A DNA stretch of 64,000 nucleotides from Rossellomorea vietnamensis NBRC 101237 (GCF_001591825.1 NZ_BCVQ01000001.1:62001-126000), one strand, 5' to 3'. Shown: positions 33,674 to 41,485, counted from the first letter of the stretch. Translations and numbers: made by a program. Notes: a model not told the origin generated them from the letters alone.

Positions 33674-34497
33674 TATTCTTTTAAAAATTTCTCCAATGCG
33701 ATATGAAGGCTGGAGGTTACGGCGATCCTGGAAGAGTCGATTCCAAGGTGGGTCATGGTCTGGGCGATTTCGGGTCTGATTCCGGATAGGATGGTTTCGA
33801 TTCCGATCAGGGATAGGGCATCCACTACCTTGAAGATGCGGTCTGCCACCATTGTATCGATGATCGGGACGCCGGATAGGTCAATGACCATGTATTCCAG
33901 TGATAATTCGTTCCCTTTTGAGAGTGCTTTATCCATCAGTTCCTGAGCTCTTTCGGTGTCTATGTCCCCGATTAATGGGAGAACTCCGATTTGCTTCGTG
34001 ATTTTGATCACCGGGATGGATAACTCGAGCGCTGTTGCTTCAGCCGCATTGATCCGTGTATAAAATCTTCTTGTATACGACATGGTCAGCCAATGGACGG
34101 CCCTGTCCACCACTGCATCAAAATCAGAGATCAGGTCATAGAATTGATCAAATGACATATTGAATGTTGATGCTTCCCCTTTTATGATTTGCCCGATTAA
34201 ATTCCGGTAATCCCTCACTTCATCCAGGGCCACTTCCAAAGGAAGATTGAAGTTAACGAGTGTATCGACAGCTTCCGATCCCCACTCTTTCAACTGTTCG
34301 AAGGCCGTGTCTAGGTCACTCTCAATCGATTTGGCATAAATGTCGATGATATCCTCACGCCAACTATGAAGCTTGGATTCTATGTTGCGATACTTACTTG
34401 ACCGTAAATTATCCTTTTGAACAATCAGTTCTTGCTTTTGACTCAATACTTTTTCACAGATTGCTTTCGTATATGTTGGTCTGCCTTGATCGATCAT
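33673..34497 (-). CDS. RsbR-type stressosome protein (STAS domain)
   Basis: A 274-residue RsbR paralogue. The N-terminal helical domain (to about 150) would form the stressosome turret, and the C-terminal STAS domain (LSIPVIKITKQIGVLPLIGDI ... YMVIDLSGVPIIDTMVADRIF) forms the core phosphorylated by RsbT. These complexes release RsbT to activate sigma-B. The gene is monocistronic and its stop codon lies inside a palindromic repeat. A dyad in its 5' region (34519-34539) may be an operator. Confidence 0.85.
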   Translation of the reverse strand: MIDQGRPTYTKAICEKVLSQKQELIVQKDNLRSSKYRNIESKLHSWREDIIDIYAKSIESDLDTAFEQLKEWGSEAVDTLVNFNLPLEVALDEVRDYRNLIGQIIKGEASTFNMSFDQFYDLISDFDAVVDRAVHWLTMSYTRRFYTRINAAEATALELSIPVIKITKQIGVLPLIGDIDTERAQELMDKALSKGNELSLEYMVIDLSGVPIIDTMVADRIFKVVDALSLIGIETILSGIRPEIAQTMTHLGIDSSRIAVTSSLHIALEKFLKE

Positions 34498-34518
34498 GTT
34501 CGTAACGCCTCTCCTTTT

Positions 34519-34539
34519 ACTGTAGTTTCCAACTATAGT
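34519..34539. promoter_or_regulatory. Dyad in the 5' region of the RsbR-like gene
   Basis: ACTGTAGTT (34519-34527) and AACTATAGT (34531-34539) are complementary with one mismatch around TCC. Candidate operator or start-region element. The rest of the 315-bp gap to 34812 is AT-rich and includes a decayed family A copy near 34679-34702. Confidence 0.35.
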
Positions 34540-34745
34540 TTAACATAATGGATGGTGAGAGTTGGAGTGGGAACGCTTGGGATGGGGGAGGGTGAGGCAT
34601 GGGAGTTGGATTGTTTGTAGGGATAGCAAAGAGATTTTGATGTGATGTGGCTGAATTGCCACTTTTCGTTGGGTAGAGTGAGGACGGTTCGACTCTACTT
34701 TGATTTTATTAGTAACAACAATAATATCATTTAAATCAATATTAA

Positions 34746-34764
34746 TTTATTGTAAAACAATAAA
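34746..34764. promoter_or_regulatory. Perfect dyad upstream of the DUF2975 gene
   Basis: TTTATTGT and ACAATAAA, 8-bp perfect arms around AAA, about 50-65 bp before the gene: a candidate operator. Confidence 0.4.
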
Positions 34765-34812
34765 CAGCGTGCTAAAATCGAGTTATCATTTTAAATGAGT
34801 GAGGTGTTTGGA

Positions 34813-35286
34813 TTGAATGATAAGCGAGTTTCAGCCATTTTCTTAAAGGCCATTATTTTTCTGATTGGAGCTGCAGTGCTTACTTTGTGCGTGTATTGGA
34901 TGCCTGTGTTAACCATCAGAGATGTAAAAGCTCATCCAGGTGGGGATTATTCGATATATCCCCTTTTAGTATGTGCGTATGGGATCTGTCTTACATTTCT
35001 TTTTTCGCTCTTTCATGTATATAAACTAGTCACCTTTATCGAAAGGAACAATGCTTTCTCGGAGTCATCCTATCAATCTTTAAAGGTGATAAAAAAATGT
35101 GCTTTTATCGTCATTGGCTTCTTTGTGTTCATGATCATCAGCTTAAAGGTGATTTCTAGTATCTCAGGAGATGATTCAGCAGGTCCGATATCGTTAAGTC
35201 TGATGAGTATTTTAGCAACAAGTATTATCATAGCGGTTGTGGACATCCTTCAAAGGCCATTAACAGCTTTCCTGGATAAAAAATAA
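34813..35286 (+). CDS. DUF2975 membrane protein
   Basis: A 157-residue protein with four membrane helices (about 10-30, 50-72, 93-115, 125-145). The pattern of Asp/Glu-flanked loops (FIERNNAFSESSYQSLKVIKK) is typical of DUF2975. In Bacillus this family is usually followed by a small Cro/CI-type regulator, which is absent here. GAGGTG at 34801-34806 favours TTG 34813; ATG 34795 is an alternative without a ribosome site. Function unknown. Confidence 0.7.
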   Translation: MNDKRVSAIFLKAIIFLIGAAVLTLCVYWMPVLTIRDVKAHPGGDYSIYPLLVCAYGICLTFLFSLFHVYKLVTFIERNNAFSESSYQSLKVIKKCAFIVIGFFVFMIISLKVISSISGDDSAGPISLSLMSILATSIIIAVVDILQRPLTAFLDKK

Positions 35287-35287
35287 G

Positions 35288-35321
35288 GTAGATTGGGTAC
35301 GAATCCCACTCTACTTTTTTT
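35288..35321 (+). terminator. Terminator after the DUF2975 gene
   Basis: GTAGATTGGG (35288-35297) pairs with CCCACTCTAC (35305-35314), one mismatch, then seven T. Confidence 0.75.
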
Positions 35322-35443
35322 CTTTTGGGAAGGGAATAAAATCTTTTTGATGAATTGGGGAGAAGCGGGGTGTTTGTAATGGGGGATGTAAAGGGAATGG
35401 TGAAACGAGGACACCGCTTTGGCACTTCTTTTTCACTAAAAAA

Positions 35444-35470
35444 GAAGCACGAGAACCGTCCCCGTGCTTC
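35444..35470 (+). repeat. 27-bp palindrome, family A, single
   Basis: GAAGCACG and CGTGCTTC are perfectly complementary (C:G at the variable pair). It lies 60 bp upstream of the riboswitch. Confidence 0.9.
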
Positions 35471-35528
35471 CCTTGACTTTCACAACGAAATTTATTATCG
35501 TTATAAAAAACCAAATATGATTTTTACA

Positions 35529-35638
35529 TTCGTATAACTCCAATAATATGGTTTGGAGGTCTCTACCAGGAACCAGAAAATCCTGATTACGAAGAAGGTA
35601 CCGTTCGGTGTATTTTCTTCGTAATCAGGATTTTTTTT
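35529..35638 (+). ncRNA. Adenine-type purine riboswitch with terminator
   Basis: P1 is TTCGTA (35529-35534) with TACGAA (35588-35593). P2 is CTCCAA with TTGGAG around the loop TAATATGG. The J2/3 segment is TCTCTACC, and P3 is CAGGA with TCCTG around the ACC-containing loop. The specificity base before P1 (35587) is T, the adenine version. The 3' half of the aptamer (35577-35596) can instead pair with 35614-35633, followed by eight T, a terminator. Ligand binding should therefore switch the deaminase gene on. Confidence 0.85.
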
Positions 35639-35662
35639 ATAGAAAAATTGAGGAGGTCCACC

Positions 35663-36676
35663 ATGAATTATTCAAAAATGCCTAAAATTGAACTACACTG
35701 CCATCTTGATGGGAGCGTCAGACCCGAGACGATTATTGATTTAGCAAAAAAAGACGGGATACATATCCCTTCATTTGATAGGGAAGAGATGAGAGGGGAA
35801 CTCATCGCCCCATTGGACTGCGAATCATTGGATGAATACTTGGAGAAGTTCTCGATTCCCAATGACGTGATGCAGTCGAAAGAGAATTTGAAGAGAATCA
35901 CCTTTGAACTCTATGAAGATGCAGCGGGGGAAAACGTGAAATATATGGAGGTCCGGTTCGCCCCGTTGCTTCATACACAGAAGGGATTATCGGTGGAAGA
36001 GATTATCGGAAGTGTCATCGAAGGAATGAAAGAGGCGGAAGAGCAATTTGATATCAAAGGAAATATCATTCTGTGCTGTATGAGAACGATGTCACCGGAA
36101 AGTGCCTTTGAGGTTGTGGAAAAGGGGAAGAACTTCCTCGGAAAAGGAGTCGTCGCCATTGATTTATGTGCGTCCGAAGAGGAAGGGTTCTGCAGGGAAT
36201 TCATCGAACCGATTGCCCTCGCCAGAGAATATGGCTACAGAGTCACCATCCACGCCGGTGAAACGGGAATCGGAAGAAATGTCCTCGAGGCGGTTGAATG
36301 GCTCGGGGCCGAACGAATCGGGCACGGCGTTTACATAAAAGACTGTCCTGAAGCGTATCAGGTTGTAAAAGAAAAGGGGATCGTCCTTGAAATCTGCCCG
36401 ACGAGTAACGTCCAAACAAAAGCTGTGGAGGAGTTCCGCGATCACCCACTGTACGATTTTCACCGGGAAGGCATCAAGATCACCATCAATACCGACAACA
36501 GAACGGTATCGGACACCACAATGACGAAGGAATGTGAACTCGTCTGGGGTGAATTTGCCATGAATGAAGAGGACTATCGGGCGATTTATCTGAACAGTGT
36601 CGAAGCTGCTTTCGCGAGTGATGAGGTGAAGGCTGGGTTAAGGAAGCAAGGGGACGGTTCTGCTGCTTCCTTTTGA
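35663..36676 (+). CDS. add: Adenosine/adenine deaminase
   Basis: Zinc-dependent TIM-barrel deaminase of the ADA family, removing the amino group of adenosine or adenine. Metal and catalytic motifs are ELHCHLDGS, TIHAGE, RIGHG and NTDNRTVSDTT. GAGGAGG at 35650-35656 sets ATG 35663. An adenine riboswitch precedes it. The last residues (KQGDGSAASF) come from a palindromic repeat at 36643-36669, so the native tail is replaced. Choice between adenosine and adenine as substrate is open; the riboswitch argues that adenine matters. Confidence 0.88.
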   Translation: MNYSKMPKIELHCHLDGSVRPETIIDLAKKDGIHIPSFDREEMRGELIAPLDCESLDEYLEKFSIPNDVMQSKENLKRITFELYEDAAGENVKYMEVRFAPLLHTQKGLSVEEIIGSVIEGMKEAEEQFDIKGNIILCCMRTMSPESAFEVVEKGKNFLGKGVVAIDLCASEEEGFCREFIEPIALAREYGYRVTIHAGETGIGRNVLEAVEWLGAERIGHGVYIKDCPEAYQVVKEKGIVLEICPTSNVQTKAVEEFRDHPLYDFHREGIKITINTDNRTVSDTTMTKECELVWGEFAMNEEDYRAIYLNSVEAAFASDEVKAGLRKQGDGSAASF

Positions 36677-36716
36677 TATAGAAAATCAGGAAGCACGAGA
36701 ACCGTCCCCATGCTTC
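36643..36716. repeat. Family A doublet at the add 3' end
   Basis: Reverse copy 36643-36669, 20-nt AT-rich loop, forward copy 36690-36716. The first copy is coding (K-Q-G-D-G-S-A-A-S). The two halves can pair into a long hairpin. Confidence 0.9.
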
Positions 36717-36726
36717 CTGATTTTAG

Positions 36727-36909
36727 TTACCAACTCTTCTTAAAGGATTCCTTCACATCGCCAACTTTTTCTTGAATCTTTCCTTTATCTTTGTCGCGTT
36801 CGCCTTCCGCAATCGTAGAATCGTCGTTTGTCAGTTTGCCTAAGCCTTTCTTCAAATCACCTTTAACCTGCTTTTGCTTTCCGCTTGCTTGATCATGATT
36901 TTCTCTCAT
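36727..36909 (-). CDS. CsbD-family stress protein
   Basis: A 60-residue, very hydrophilic protein with the family pattern KQKQVKGDLKKGLGKLTNDD and AEGERDKDKGKIQEKVGDVK. CsbD of B. subtilis is a sigma-B controlled general stress protein of unknown mechanism. Here a sigma-B promoter candidate lies upstream at 36952-36977. It is flanked on both sides by family A repeats. GAGGTAG precedes the ATG. Confidence 0.88.
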   Translation of the reverse strand: MRENHDQASGKQKQVKGDLKKGLGKLTNDDSTIAEGERDKDKGKIQEKVGDVKESFKKSW

Positions 36910-36951
36910 TTTTCACTACCTCATTTCTATATTTTTATTTCCTATTATTCA

Positions 36952-36977
36952 ATAACCAATTGGAATAGAAATAAAAC
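36952..36977 (-). promoter_or_regulatory. Candidate sigma-B promoter of the csbD-like gene
   Basis: On the minus strand GTTTTA, 14-nt spacer, GGTTAT. This matches GTTTWW-N12-15-GGGWAW except the third G of the -10. It lies 43 bp before the start codon. Confidence 0.5.
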
Positions 36978-37045
36978 AAAAAGGGAGACGGGAAATAGTG
37001 GGAATGAGTGACGGAGGGGTATTCTACTTCTTTTCTAACCGAAAG

Positions 37046-37072
37046 GAAGCACGAGAACCGTCCCCATGCTTC
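37046..37072 (+). repeat. 27-bp palindrome, family A, single
   Basis: GAAGCACG...CATGCTTC, located between the divergent csbD-like and padR-like genes, 35 bp before the PadR operators. Confidence 0.9.
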
Positions 37073-37106
37073 CCCTTGAAAAAAATGTCTTTCTTTTCTG
37101 CACGTC

Positions 37107-37156
37107 TATAGTGTATGATACATAGTATAAAGCATATAGTGTACGACACACAGTAT
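37107..37156. promoter_or_regulatory. Tandem PadR-type operators
   Basis: Two copies of TATAGTGTAYGAYACAYAGTAT at 37107-37128 and 37135-37156, each a near-palindrome around ATGATACAT or its variant, centred 28 bp apart. The second ends 22 bp before the padR-like gene, so autorepression is likely. Confidence 0.65.
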
Positions 37157-37178
37157 TTTTAATCAAAGAGGTGAACAT

Positions 37179-37520
37179 ATGGATAAGTCACTGCTGACAT
37201 CGTTGACGACGGAGCTGCGGAGGGGGACTTTGACCCTGGCGGTACTAAGTCAATTGCGGACACCGCAGTATGGATATTCACTTGTACAACTATTGGAGAA
37301 AAGCGGAATTTCAATGGAGCAGAGTACACTCTATCCACTGCTGCGCCGGTTGGAGAAACAGGAACTGGTCACGAGCAGCTGGGACCGGACGGAAAGCAGG
37401 CCGAGGAGATATTATGTGCTGAGCGAATACGGCATTGAGATTCTCGGGCAATTACAGACCGAATGGGAAAAGATGTCTGGGGAATTGGCCATTTTATTAA
37501 AGGGGGACGAGGAAGGATGA
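37179..37520 (+). CDS. PadR-family transcriptional regulator
   Basis: A 113-residue winged-helix repressor with the family core RRGTLTLAVLSQLRTPQYGYSL, SMEQSTLYPLLRRLEKQEL and SRPRRYYVLSEYGIEIL. AAAGAGGTG precedes ATG 37179. It overlaps the downstream HAAS membrane-protein gene by 4 bp. This PadR/HAAS pairing is common in Bacilli and usually controls envelope responses; the signal is unknown. Confidence 0.9.
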   Translation: MDKSLLTSLTTELRRGTLTLAVLSQLRTPQYGYSLVQLLEKSGISMEQSTLYPLLRRLEKQELVTSSWDRTESRPRRYYVLSEYGIEILGQLQTEWEKMSGELAILLKGDEEG

Positions 37521-38530
37521 AGCTTGTTGAACTCTATATTCAAGAAGTGATGCGAAGGCTTCCGGAGAAGAACCGGGAGGATATTGCCTTGGAATTGAAA
37601 TCGACGATCGAAGACATGCTGCCGGAGGATTACACAGAAGAGGATGTGAGGGAGGTACTGACTTCACTCGGGAATCCAGCTGTGCTTGCCTCGAATTATC
37701 AAGACAGACCGATGCATCTGATCGGGCCAAGATATTATGATCTGTATGTAACGCTCTTGAAGATCATTCTCCCGCTTTCCGTTGCGATTACGTTCATCGT
37801 GTTGGCCGTTTCATCTGTTTTGAGCTATTCAGGGGAATCAAATCCCATCGGGGTCCTCTTGTCGATTGTAGGAAATGGGCTGGGCGAGGCCATCGGAACA
37901 GCCATGCAGGTCTTCTTTTGGCTGACCCTCACCTTTGCCGTCATCGAGCGGACCGTTTCAACGGACAGTCAGACTCCCATCACCATGAAAGGGAAAGAGT
38001 GGACGCCTGATGACTTGAAAGACATTCCCTATATTCCGAAAGAAAAACGAATTTCCAAGTTTGAGATTTTCGGAGGCTTGGTGTGGACGATCATCTGGGC
38101 AACCTGTTACTTTAAAGCCGCAAGTATTGTCGGTATGTATGAAAAGACTGATAGCGGAAGAATATTCACTCCTTTTTTTAACGGTGATGTACTCATCGGA
38201 TATTGGCCATTGGTCGTGTTCCTGATCGCCCTGGAACTTCACCTGCTTCTTAAAAAGTGGAAAGCAGGGGTATGGACCAGGAAGCTTGCCATCATGAATG
38301 CAGTCTATCAGTTCATTCCCGTACTAGCCTTTATGTTCATGTTCAGGAATATGGAGTTGCTGAATCCCGGATTCATCGATCGCATCCAGGAACTCTTCAA
38401 CGGCTCCTTCAACTTCCAGTGGCTCTACCTGACCATATCCGTTGCGCTACTAGTCGCAGCCGTGATCAACAGCTATGACGGATTTAAAAAAGCCTGGAAG
38501 CATGGGGACGGTTCTGCTGCTTCCATTTGA
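37517..38530 (+). CDS. HAAS-domain membrane protein, PadR partner
   Basis: A 337-residue protein. The N-terminal helical HAAS domain (MKLVELYIQEVMRRLPEKNR ... EVLTSLGNPAVLASNY, about 1-60) is followed by six or so membrane helices. ACGAGGAAGG directly upstream sets ATG 37517. The C-terminus ends KHGDGSAASI, encoded by the repeat at 38497-38523. It probably acts with the PadR regulator in sensing membrane stress; no activity can be assigned. Confidence 0.85.
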   Translation: MKLVELYIQEVMRRLPEKNREDIALELKSTIEDMLPEDYTEEDVREVLTSLGNPAVLASNYQDRPMHLIGPRYYDLYVTLLKIILPLSVAITFIVLAVSSVLSYSGESNPIGVLLSIVGNGLGEAIGTAMQVFFWLTLTFAVIERTVSTDSQTPITMKGKEWTPDDLKDIPYIPKEKRISKFEIFGGLVWTIIWATCYFKAASIVGMYEKTDSGRIFTPFFNGDVLIGYWPLVVFLIALELHLLLKKWKAGVWTRKLAIMNAVYQFIPVLAFMFMFRNMELLNPGFIDRIQELFNGSFNFQWLYLTISVALLVAAVINSYDGFKKAWKHGDGSAASI

Positions 38531-38566
38531 TTTTAAAAAGAAGCACGAGAACCGTCCCCGTGCTTC
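38497..38566. repeat. Family A doublet between two convergent genes
   Basis: Reverse copy 38497-38523 (coding, end of the HAAS protein), 16-nt loop, forward copy 38540-38566. The last base of the forward copy is part of the stop codon of the minus-strand VOC gene, so the doublet touches both genes. Confidence 0.92.
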
Positions 38567-38928
38567 TAAACCGCTTGAATCATTTCCACCCGATTCCCAA
38601 ATGGGTCCCTGAACTCGAAACGTTCGAATCCGGGGATCGGGATTCCTTCAAGGATTTGAATGTTCTGTTTCTCTAACACGTTTCTCCAACTGGAGATATC
38701 ATCGACCTGATAAGCCAAGTGCGCTTTCGTTTGGGATCGGTCAAATCCGTCTTCCGTACCGACGTGAACATCTCGGTCCCCGACTTTTAACCAAAACCCG
38801 CCCCGACCTTTTAGTGAGGCGGGTTTTTCAACTTCAGGTAAGCCAAGAAGACCGCAATAGAAGTCTTTCCCTTCCTTTTCAGAGCCTTTTGGAATGGTGA
38901 TTTGGACGTGGTGCAGACCAAGAATCAT
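38566..38928 (-). CDS. VOC-family (glyoxalase-like) protein
   Basis: A 120-residue single VOC module pair beginning MILGLHHVQITIPKGSEKEG, with DFYCGLLGLPEVEKP, the GGFWLKVGDRDVHVG strand and FEFRDPFGNRVEMIQ. Metal ligands would be His7, His55-region and Glu near the end. AAGGAGG lies just upstream on the minus strand. It could be a dioxygenase, a resistance protein or a lyase; the substrate is unknown. Confidence 0.85.
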   Translation of the reverse strand: MILGLHHVQITIPKGSEKEGKDFYCGLLGLPEVEKPASLKGRGGFWLKVGDRDVHVGTEDGFDRSQTKAHLAYQVDDISSWRNVLEKQNIQILEGIPIPGFERFEFRDPFGNRVEMIQAV

Positions 38929-39121
38929 CGTATTTCCTCCTTATTTGAGTGGACTGTAACCTTAATCCAATCCTATCCCTCCCGTCTTAATAAGTAAATG
39001 ACGATTCCTTTATTATGTATGATAAGATTTACTTATTATGGATATATATGCTAATGAACAAGGGGTTCATTGAAACCTTCATGATTTGAAAATCGTCAAA
39101 TAGATGAACAGGGGGTGCCCA

Positions 39122-39526
39122 ATGTTTTGGTTGAAGTTTGTCTTGATTGCGTTGGTCGTGTTTGCCCTTATCTCGCTTGTTAAATTTATTTTACGAAGAA
39201 CGTTGAAGATCGAGAAAGTAAAGATGGAGTTCTTTTCTAACAATTATATTAATGAATTGCATCGTCAAGTGGACAAATGGGTGGGGCGTTTGACTGGGCT
39301 CATCTTACCTATTCTCATACTGGTTCTGATTAACAATGACGCCTTACATTATTTGTTGATAGTGGGAATGATATTCACCTCCCTGCTGGACTATGGGGTG
39401 AAGGCATTCTTTGAGTATAGATATAGTGAAGTCCCGAAGCAGGCGATCTTAACGGTAGCAGAATGGTTCATGGTGATCACAGCCGTAGTGGTTGTGTTGC
39501 AGTTGGGGTTGCTGGGTTCTTTTTAA
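39122..39526 (+). CDS. DUF4181 membrane protein (first copy)
   Basis: A 134-residue protein with about four membrane helices. The DUF4181-type segments are SNNYINELHRQVDKWVGR and LLDYGVKAFFEYRYSE. GGGGGTG at 39111-39117 supports ATG 39122 over an upstream ATG at 39104. A related gene follows 80 bp downstream. A family A repeat abuts the stop codon. Function unknown. Confidence 0.75.
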   Translation: MFWLKFVLIALVVFALISLVKFILRRTLKIEKVKMEFFSNNYINELHRQVDKWVGRLTGLILPILILVLINNDALHYLLIVGMIFTSLLDYGVKAFFEYRYSEVPKQAILTVAEWFMVITAVVVVLQLGLLGSF

Positions 39527-39553
39527 GAAGCATGGGGACGGTTCTGCTGCCTC
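39527..39553 (-). repeat. 27-bp palindrome, family A, abutting a stop codon
   Basis: Starts at the base after TAA (39524-39526). The right arm is mutated (CTGCCTC). Confidence 0.85.
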
Positions 39554-39607
39554 CTTTTCTGTAGTGGACATATCCCTAAAAATCTTTTTTCGGAAAGGGG
39601 GAGAAGG

Positions 39608-40018
39608 ATGGGACTCTTCTTCTTAAAAGTCATTCTCATCTTGATGATCTATCTTTTGCTGATGTACACATTCCACCGAGGGATAAGCAGCTGGCTCAGT
39701 GTGGACAAACGGAAAATATTTTCCCATGATATCATTAATGAACACCATGAAAAAGCGGATACAATACACAGGAAAATAATGGTGTTCGCCTTGTTCTCCT
39801 GCGTCATTATAGATGTCATTTTTGATTTTGAGTACTGGTATCAGAATCCTTACTCTTACGTGCTGATCCTGCTCTTCAGCGGTTCATTCCTGAAAGCCTA
39901 CATGGAATGGAAGTATGTTGAGAATAAACGTGAATGTACCTATACAGTATTGGAAACGAGTTTCGGATATGGTCTATTACTCTTGTTATTAACAGTGGGA
40001 ATTGAATTGGTATTTTAA
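39608..40018 (+). CDS. DUF4181 membrane protein (second copy)
   Basis: A 136-residue paralogue of the preceding protein, with the same layout of four helices and the equivalent segments SHDIINEHHEKADTIHRK and LKAYMEWKYVENKRE. GGAAAGGGGGAGAAGG precedes ATG 39608. The pair looks like an old tandem duplication with much divergence. Function unknown. Confidence 0.75.
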   Translation: MGLFFLKVILILMIYLLLMYTFHRGISSWLSVDKRKIFSHDIINEHHEKADTIHRKIMVFALFSCVIIDVIFDFEYWYQNPYSYVLILLFSGSFLKAYMEWKYVENKRECTYTVLETSFGYGLLLLLLTVGIELVF

Positions 40019-40021
40019 ACA

Positions 40022-40092
40022 AAAGCATGGGGACGGTTCTGCTGCTTCTTTTTTTAAACGAAAAGGAAGCACGAGAACCGTCCCTTTGCTTC
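40022..40092. repeat. Family A doublet
   Basis: Reverse copy 40022-40048, 17-nt loop, forward copy 40066-40092. It lies between the second DUF4181 gene (stop at 40018) and the convergent small minus-strand gene (stop at 40096), within 4 bp of both stops. Confidence 0.92.
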
Positions 40093-40095
40093 CTC

Positions 40096-40227
40096 TCAAA
40101 GATTATCTGTACTGATCCTTGGGGCTTCGGACTGTAGAGAGGCTGCCGCTTTGGCGTTATCGTTGTGTCGGTCGTGTTTCTTTTCGGATGTGCTGTATTC
40201 TTTGGGTGTTTTCTTTTTGTCCGCCAT
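40096..40227 (-). CDS. Small hydrophilic protein (43 residues)
   Basis: Below usual ORF cut-offs, but preceded by AGGAGG (minus strand, 40234-40239) at good spacing to ATG 40227. The product, starting MADKKKTPKEYSTSEKKHDR, is highly charged with an Ala-rich centre and resembles small acid- or heat-stable Bacillus proteins in style. I do not recognise the family. Its stop lies 3 bp from a family A doublet. Confidence 0.55.
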   Translation of the reverse strand: MADKKKTPKEYSTSEKKHDRHNDNAKAAASLQSEAPRISTDNL

Positions 40228-40282
40228 CATATCGCCTCCTTTGGATAGTATGCTCCATTTTCACTGGGGAAATGAATGTGAT

Positions 40283-40353
40283 CATGGATGGGGGGCGGTT
40301 CTGCCGCTTCTTTATTAACCAAGAAGGAAGCAACAGAACCGTCCCTGTGCTTC
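40283..40353. repeat. Family A doublet, left half decayed
   Basis: A degenerate reverse copy (40283-40310, GGGGGGCGGTTC) and a forward copy 40327-40353 with GAAGCAAC...TGTGCTTC. Confidence 0.75.
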
Positions 40354-40382
40354 TTCAGAAGGAATTAAGGTTTTTCTGAAGA
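40351..40382. terminator. Hairpin extending from the repeat
   Basis: TTCTTCAGAA (40351-40360) and TTCTGAAGAA (40373-40382) are perfectly complementary, with T residues within the loop. Probably a terminator-like structure formed using the end of the palindrome. Confidence 0.45.
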
Positions 40383-40473
40383 ATACTACAAAGAGGTACT
40401 TTTTTTTGCAGAAAGGCCATCATGGCATTACATACGTATTTTCATCTCATTTAGAACTTGAGGAGGAAACGAA

Positions 40474-40995
40474 ATGTCCAACAGCAATCAAATGCTTTCC
40501 AAAGTAGAAGATAACCGGGTGCTTGTACTTGAGAGGATTTTCGATGCACCCCGTGACCTGGTATTCAGTATGTTCAAGGAGCCCGAGCATCTTAAGGCTT
40601 GGTGGGGACCACGAGGCTGGGAGTTACCTGTATGCCGTGTGGATTTCCGTCCAGGCGGTGTCTGGCACTACTGTATGAAGTGCGTGGATTCCAACCAAGG
40701 TCAATTCTATGGAATGGAATCATGGGGAAAAGGGATGTATAAAGAAATCATCGAGCCGGAGAAGATCGTCTACGTCGATGCATTCTCGGATGCAGAAGGT
40801 AACACAAATGAAGACCTGCCTGAAACGGAAGTGACAATGGAATTCATGGACATGGGAAGCAGGACAAAGCTGATCAGCCGTTCTCTATATTCGTCAGAAG
40901 ACGCCCTTAAGACTGTTATGGACATGGGCATGATCCAAGGCATCACGGAAACGTGGGATCGTCTGGAAGAAGCTCTTCATGTACTAAATAAGTAA
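40474..40995 (+). CDS. SRPBCC/AHSA1-like domain protein
   Basis: A 173-residue START-like protein of the activator-of-Hsp90-ATPase-homologue group. Motifs are VLVLERIFDAPRDLVFSMFK, EHLKAWWGPRGWELPVCRVD, RPGGVWHYCMKC and GWxRLEEAL-type end (TWDRLEEALHVL). AGGAGG precedes ATG 40474. Such proteins often accompany ArsR regulators and bind hydrophobic ligands. Here the neighbour is a VOC-fold protein 40 bp downstream, and both may form a small operon. Confidence 0.88.
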   Translation: MSNSNQMLSKVEDNRVLVLERIFDAPRDLVFSMFKEPEHLKAWWGPRGWELPVCRVDFRPGGVWHYCMKCVDSNQGQFYGMESWGKGMYKEIIEPEKIVYVDAFSDAEGNTNEDLPETEVTMEFMDMGSRTKLISRSLYSSEDALKTVMDMGMIQGITETWDRLEEALHVLNK

Positions 40996-41035
40996 AAATG
41001 ATAAGTGAATAGATACTAAAGGAGTGGACCAATCA

Positions 41036-41413
41036 ATGATTACGAAAGTCGGTCAAATCATGTTATACGTCAATAACCAAGATGAGTCAGTAAAATTTTG
41101 GACGGAAAAAGTAGGGTTCACCGTGAAGGCAGAGGAAGACAACGGTCAAGGAATGAGATGGATCGAAGTGGCACCGAAGGACGCCGAAACCAGCATCATT
41201 TTGCACAATAAGGAACTCGTGGCAAAGATGTCAGCTGGGGTCAATCTGGGTACGCCTTCCCTAATGTTTTTCACCGACCGGTTTGATGAACTATACACCG
41301 ATTTATCCAACAAGGAAATCAAAGTAGGAGAAATCGTCAATATGCCTGCCGGCAGGGTGTTTAACTTTGCTGATCATGAAGAGAATTACTTTGCGGTGAT
41401 GGAGAGGAAGTAG
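41036..41413 (+). CDS. VOC-family protein
   Basis: A 125-residue glyoxalase/bleomycin-resistance-fold protein, starting MITKVGQIMLYVNNQDESVK, with FWTEKVGFTVKAEED and VFNFADHEENYFAVMER. AAAGGAG at 41018-41024 is 11 bp before ATG 41036. It is paired with the SRPBCC gene. Its stop TAG (41411-41413) overlaps the first base of a family A palindrome, and beyond the stop the frame reads on as K-H-G-D-G-S. Confidence 0.88.
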   Translation: MITKVGQIMLYVNNQDESVKFWTEKVGFTVKAEEDNGQGMRWIEVAPKDAETSIILHNKELVAKMSAGVNLGTPSLMFFTDRFDELYTDLSNKEIKVGEIVNMPAGRVFNFADHEENYFAVMERK

Positions 41414-41479
41414 AAGCATGGGGACGGTTCTGTTGATTCTTCTTGATTTTGAAAAAGAAGCACGGGAACCCCGCGCTTC
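41413..41479. repeat. Family A doublet, right half deleted
   Basis: Reverse copy 41413-41439 (CTGTTGATTC end), 17-nt loop, forward copy 41457-41479 lacking four bases of the ACCGTCCC core. Confidence 0.8.
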
Positions 41480-41485
41480 TTTTTT

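Noticed and set aside
40119-40379. 86-codon plus-strand open frame
   Set aside because: Antisense to the better supported 43-residue gene and continues through a repeat doublet.
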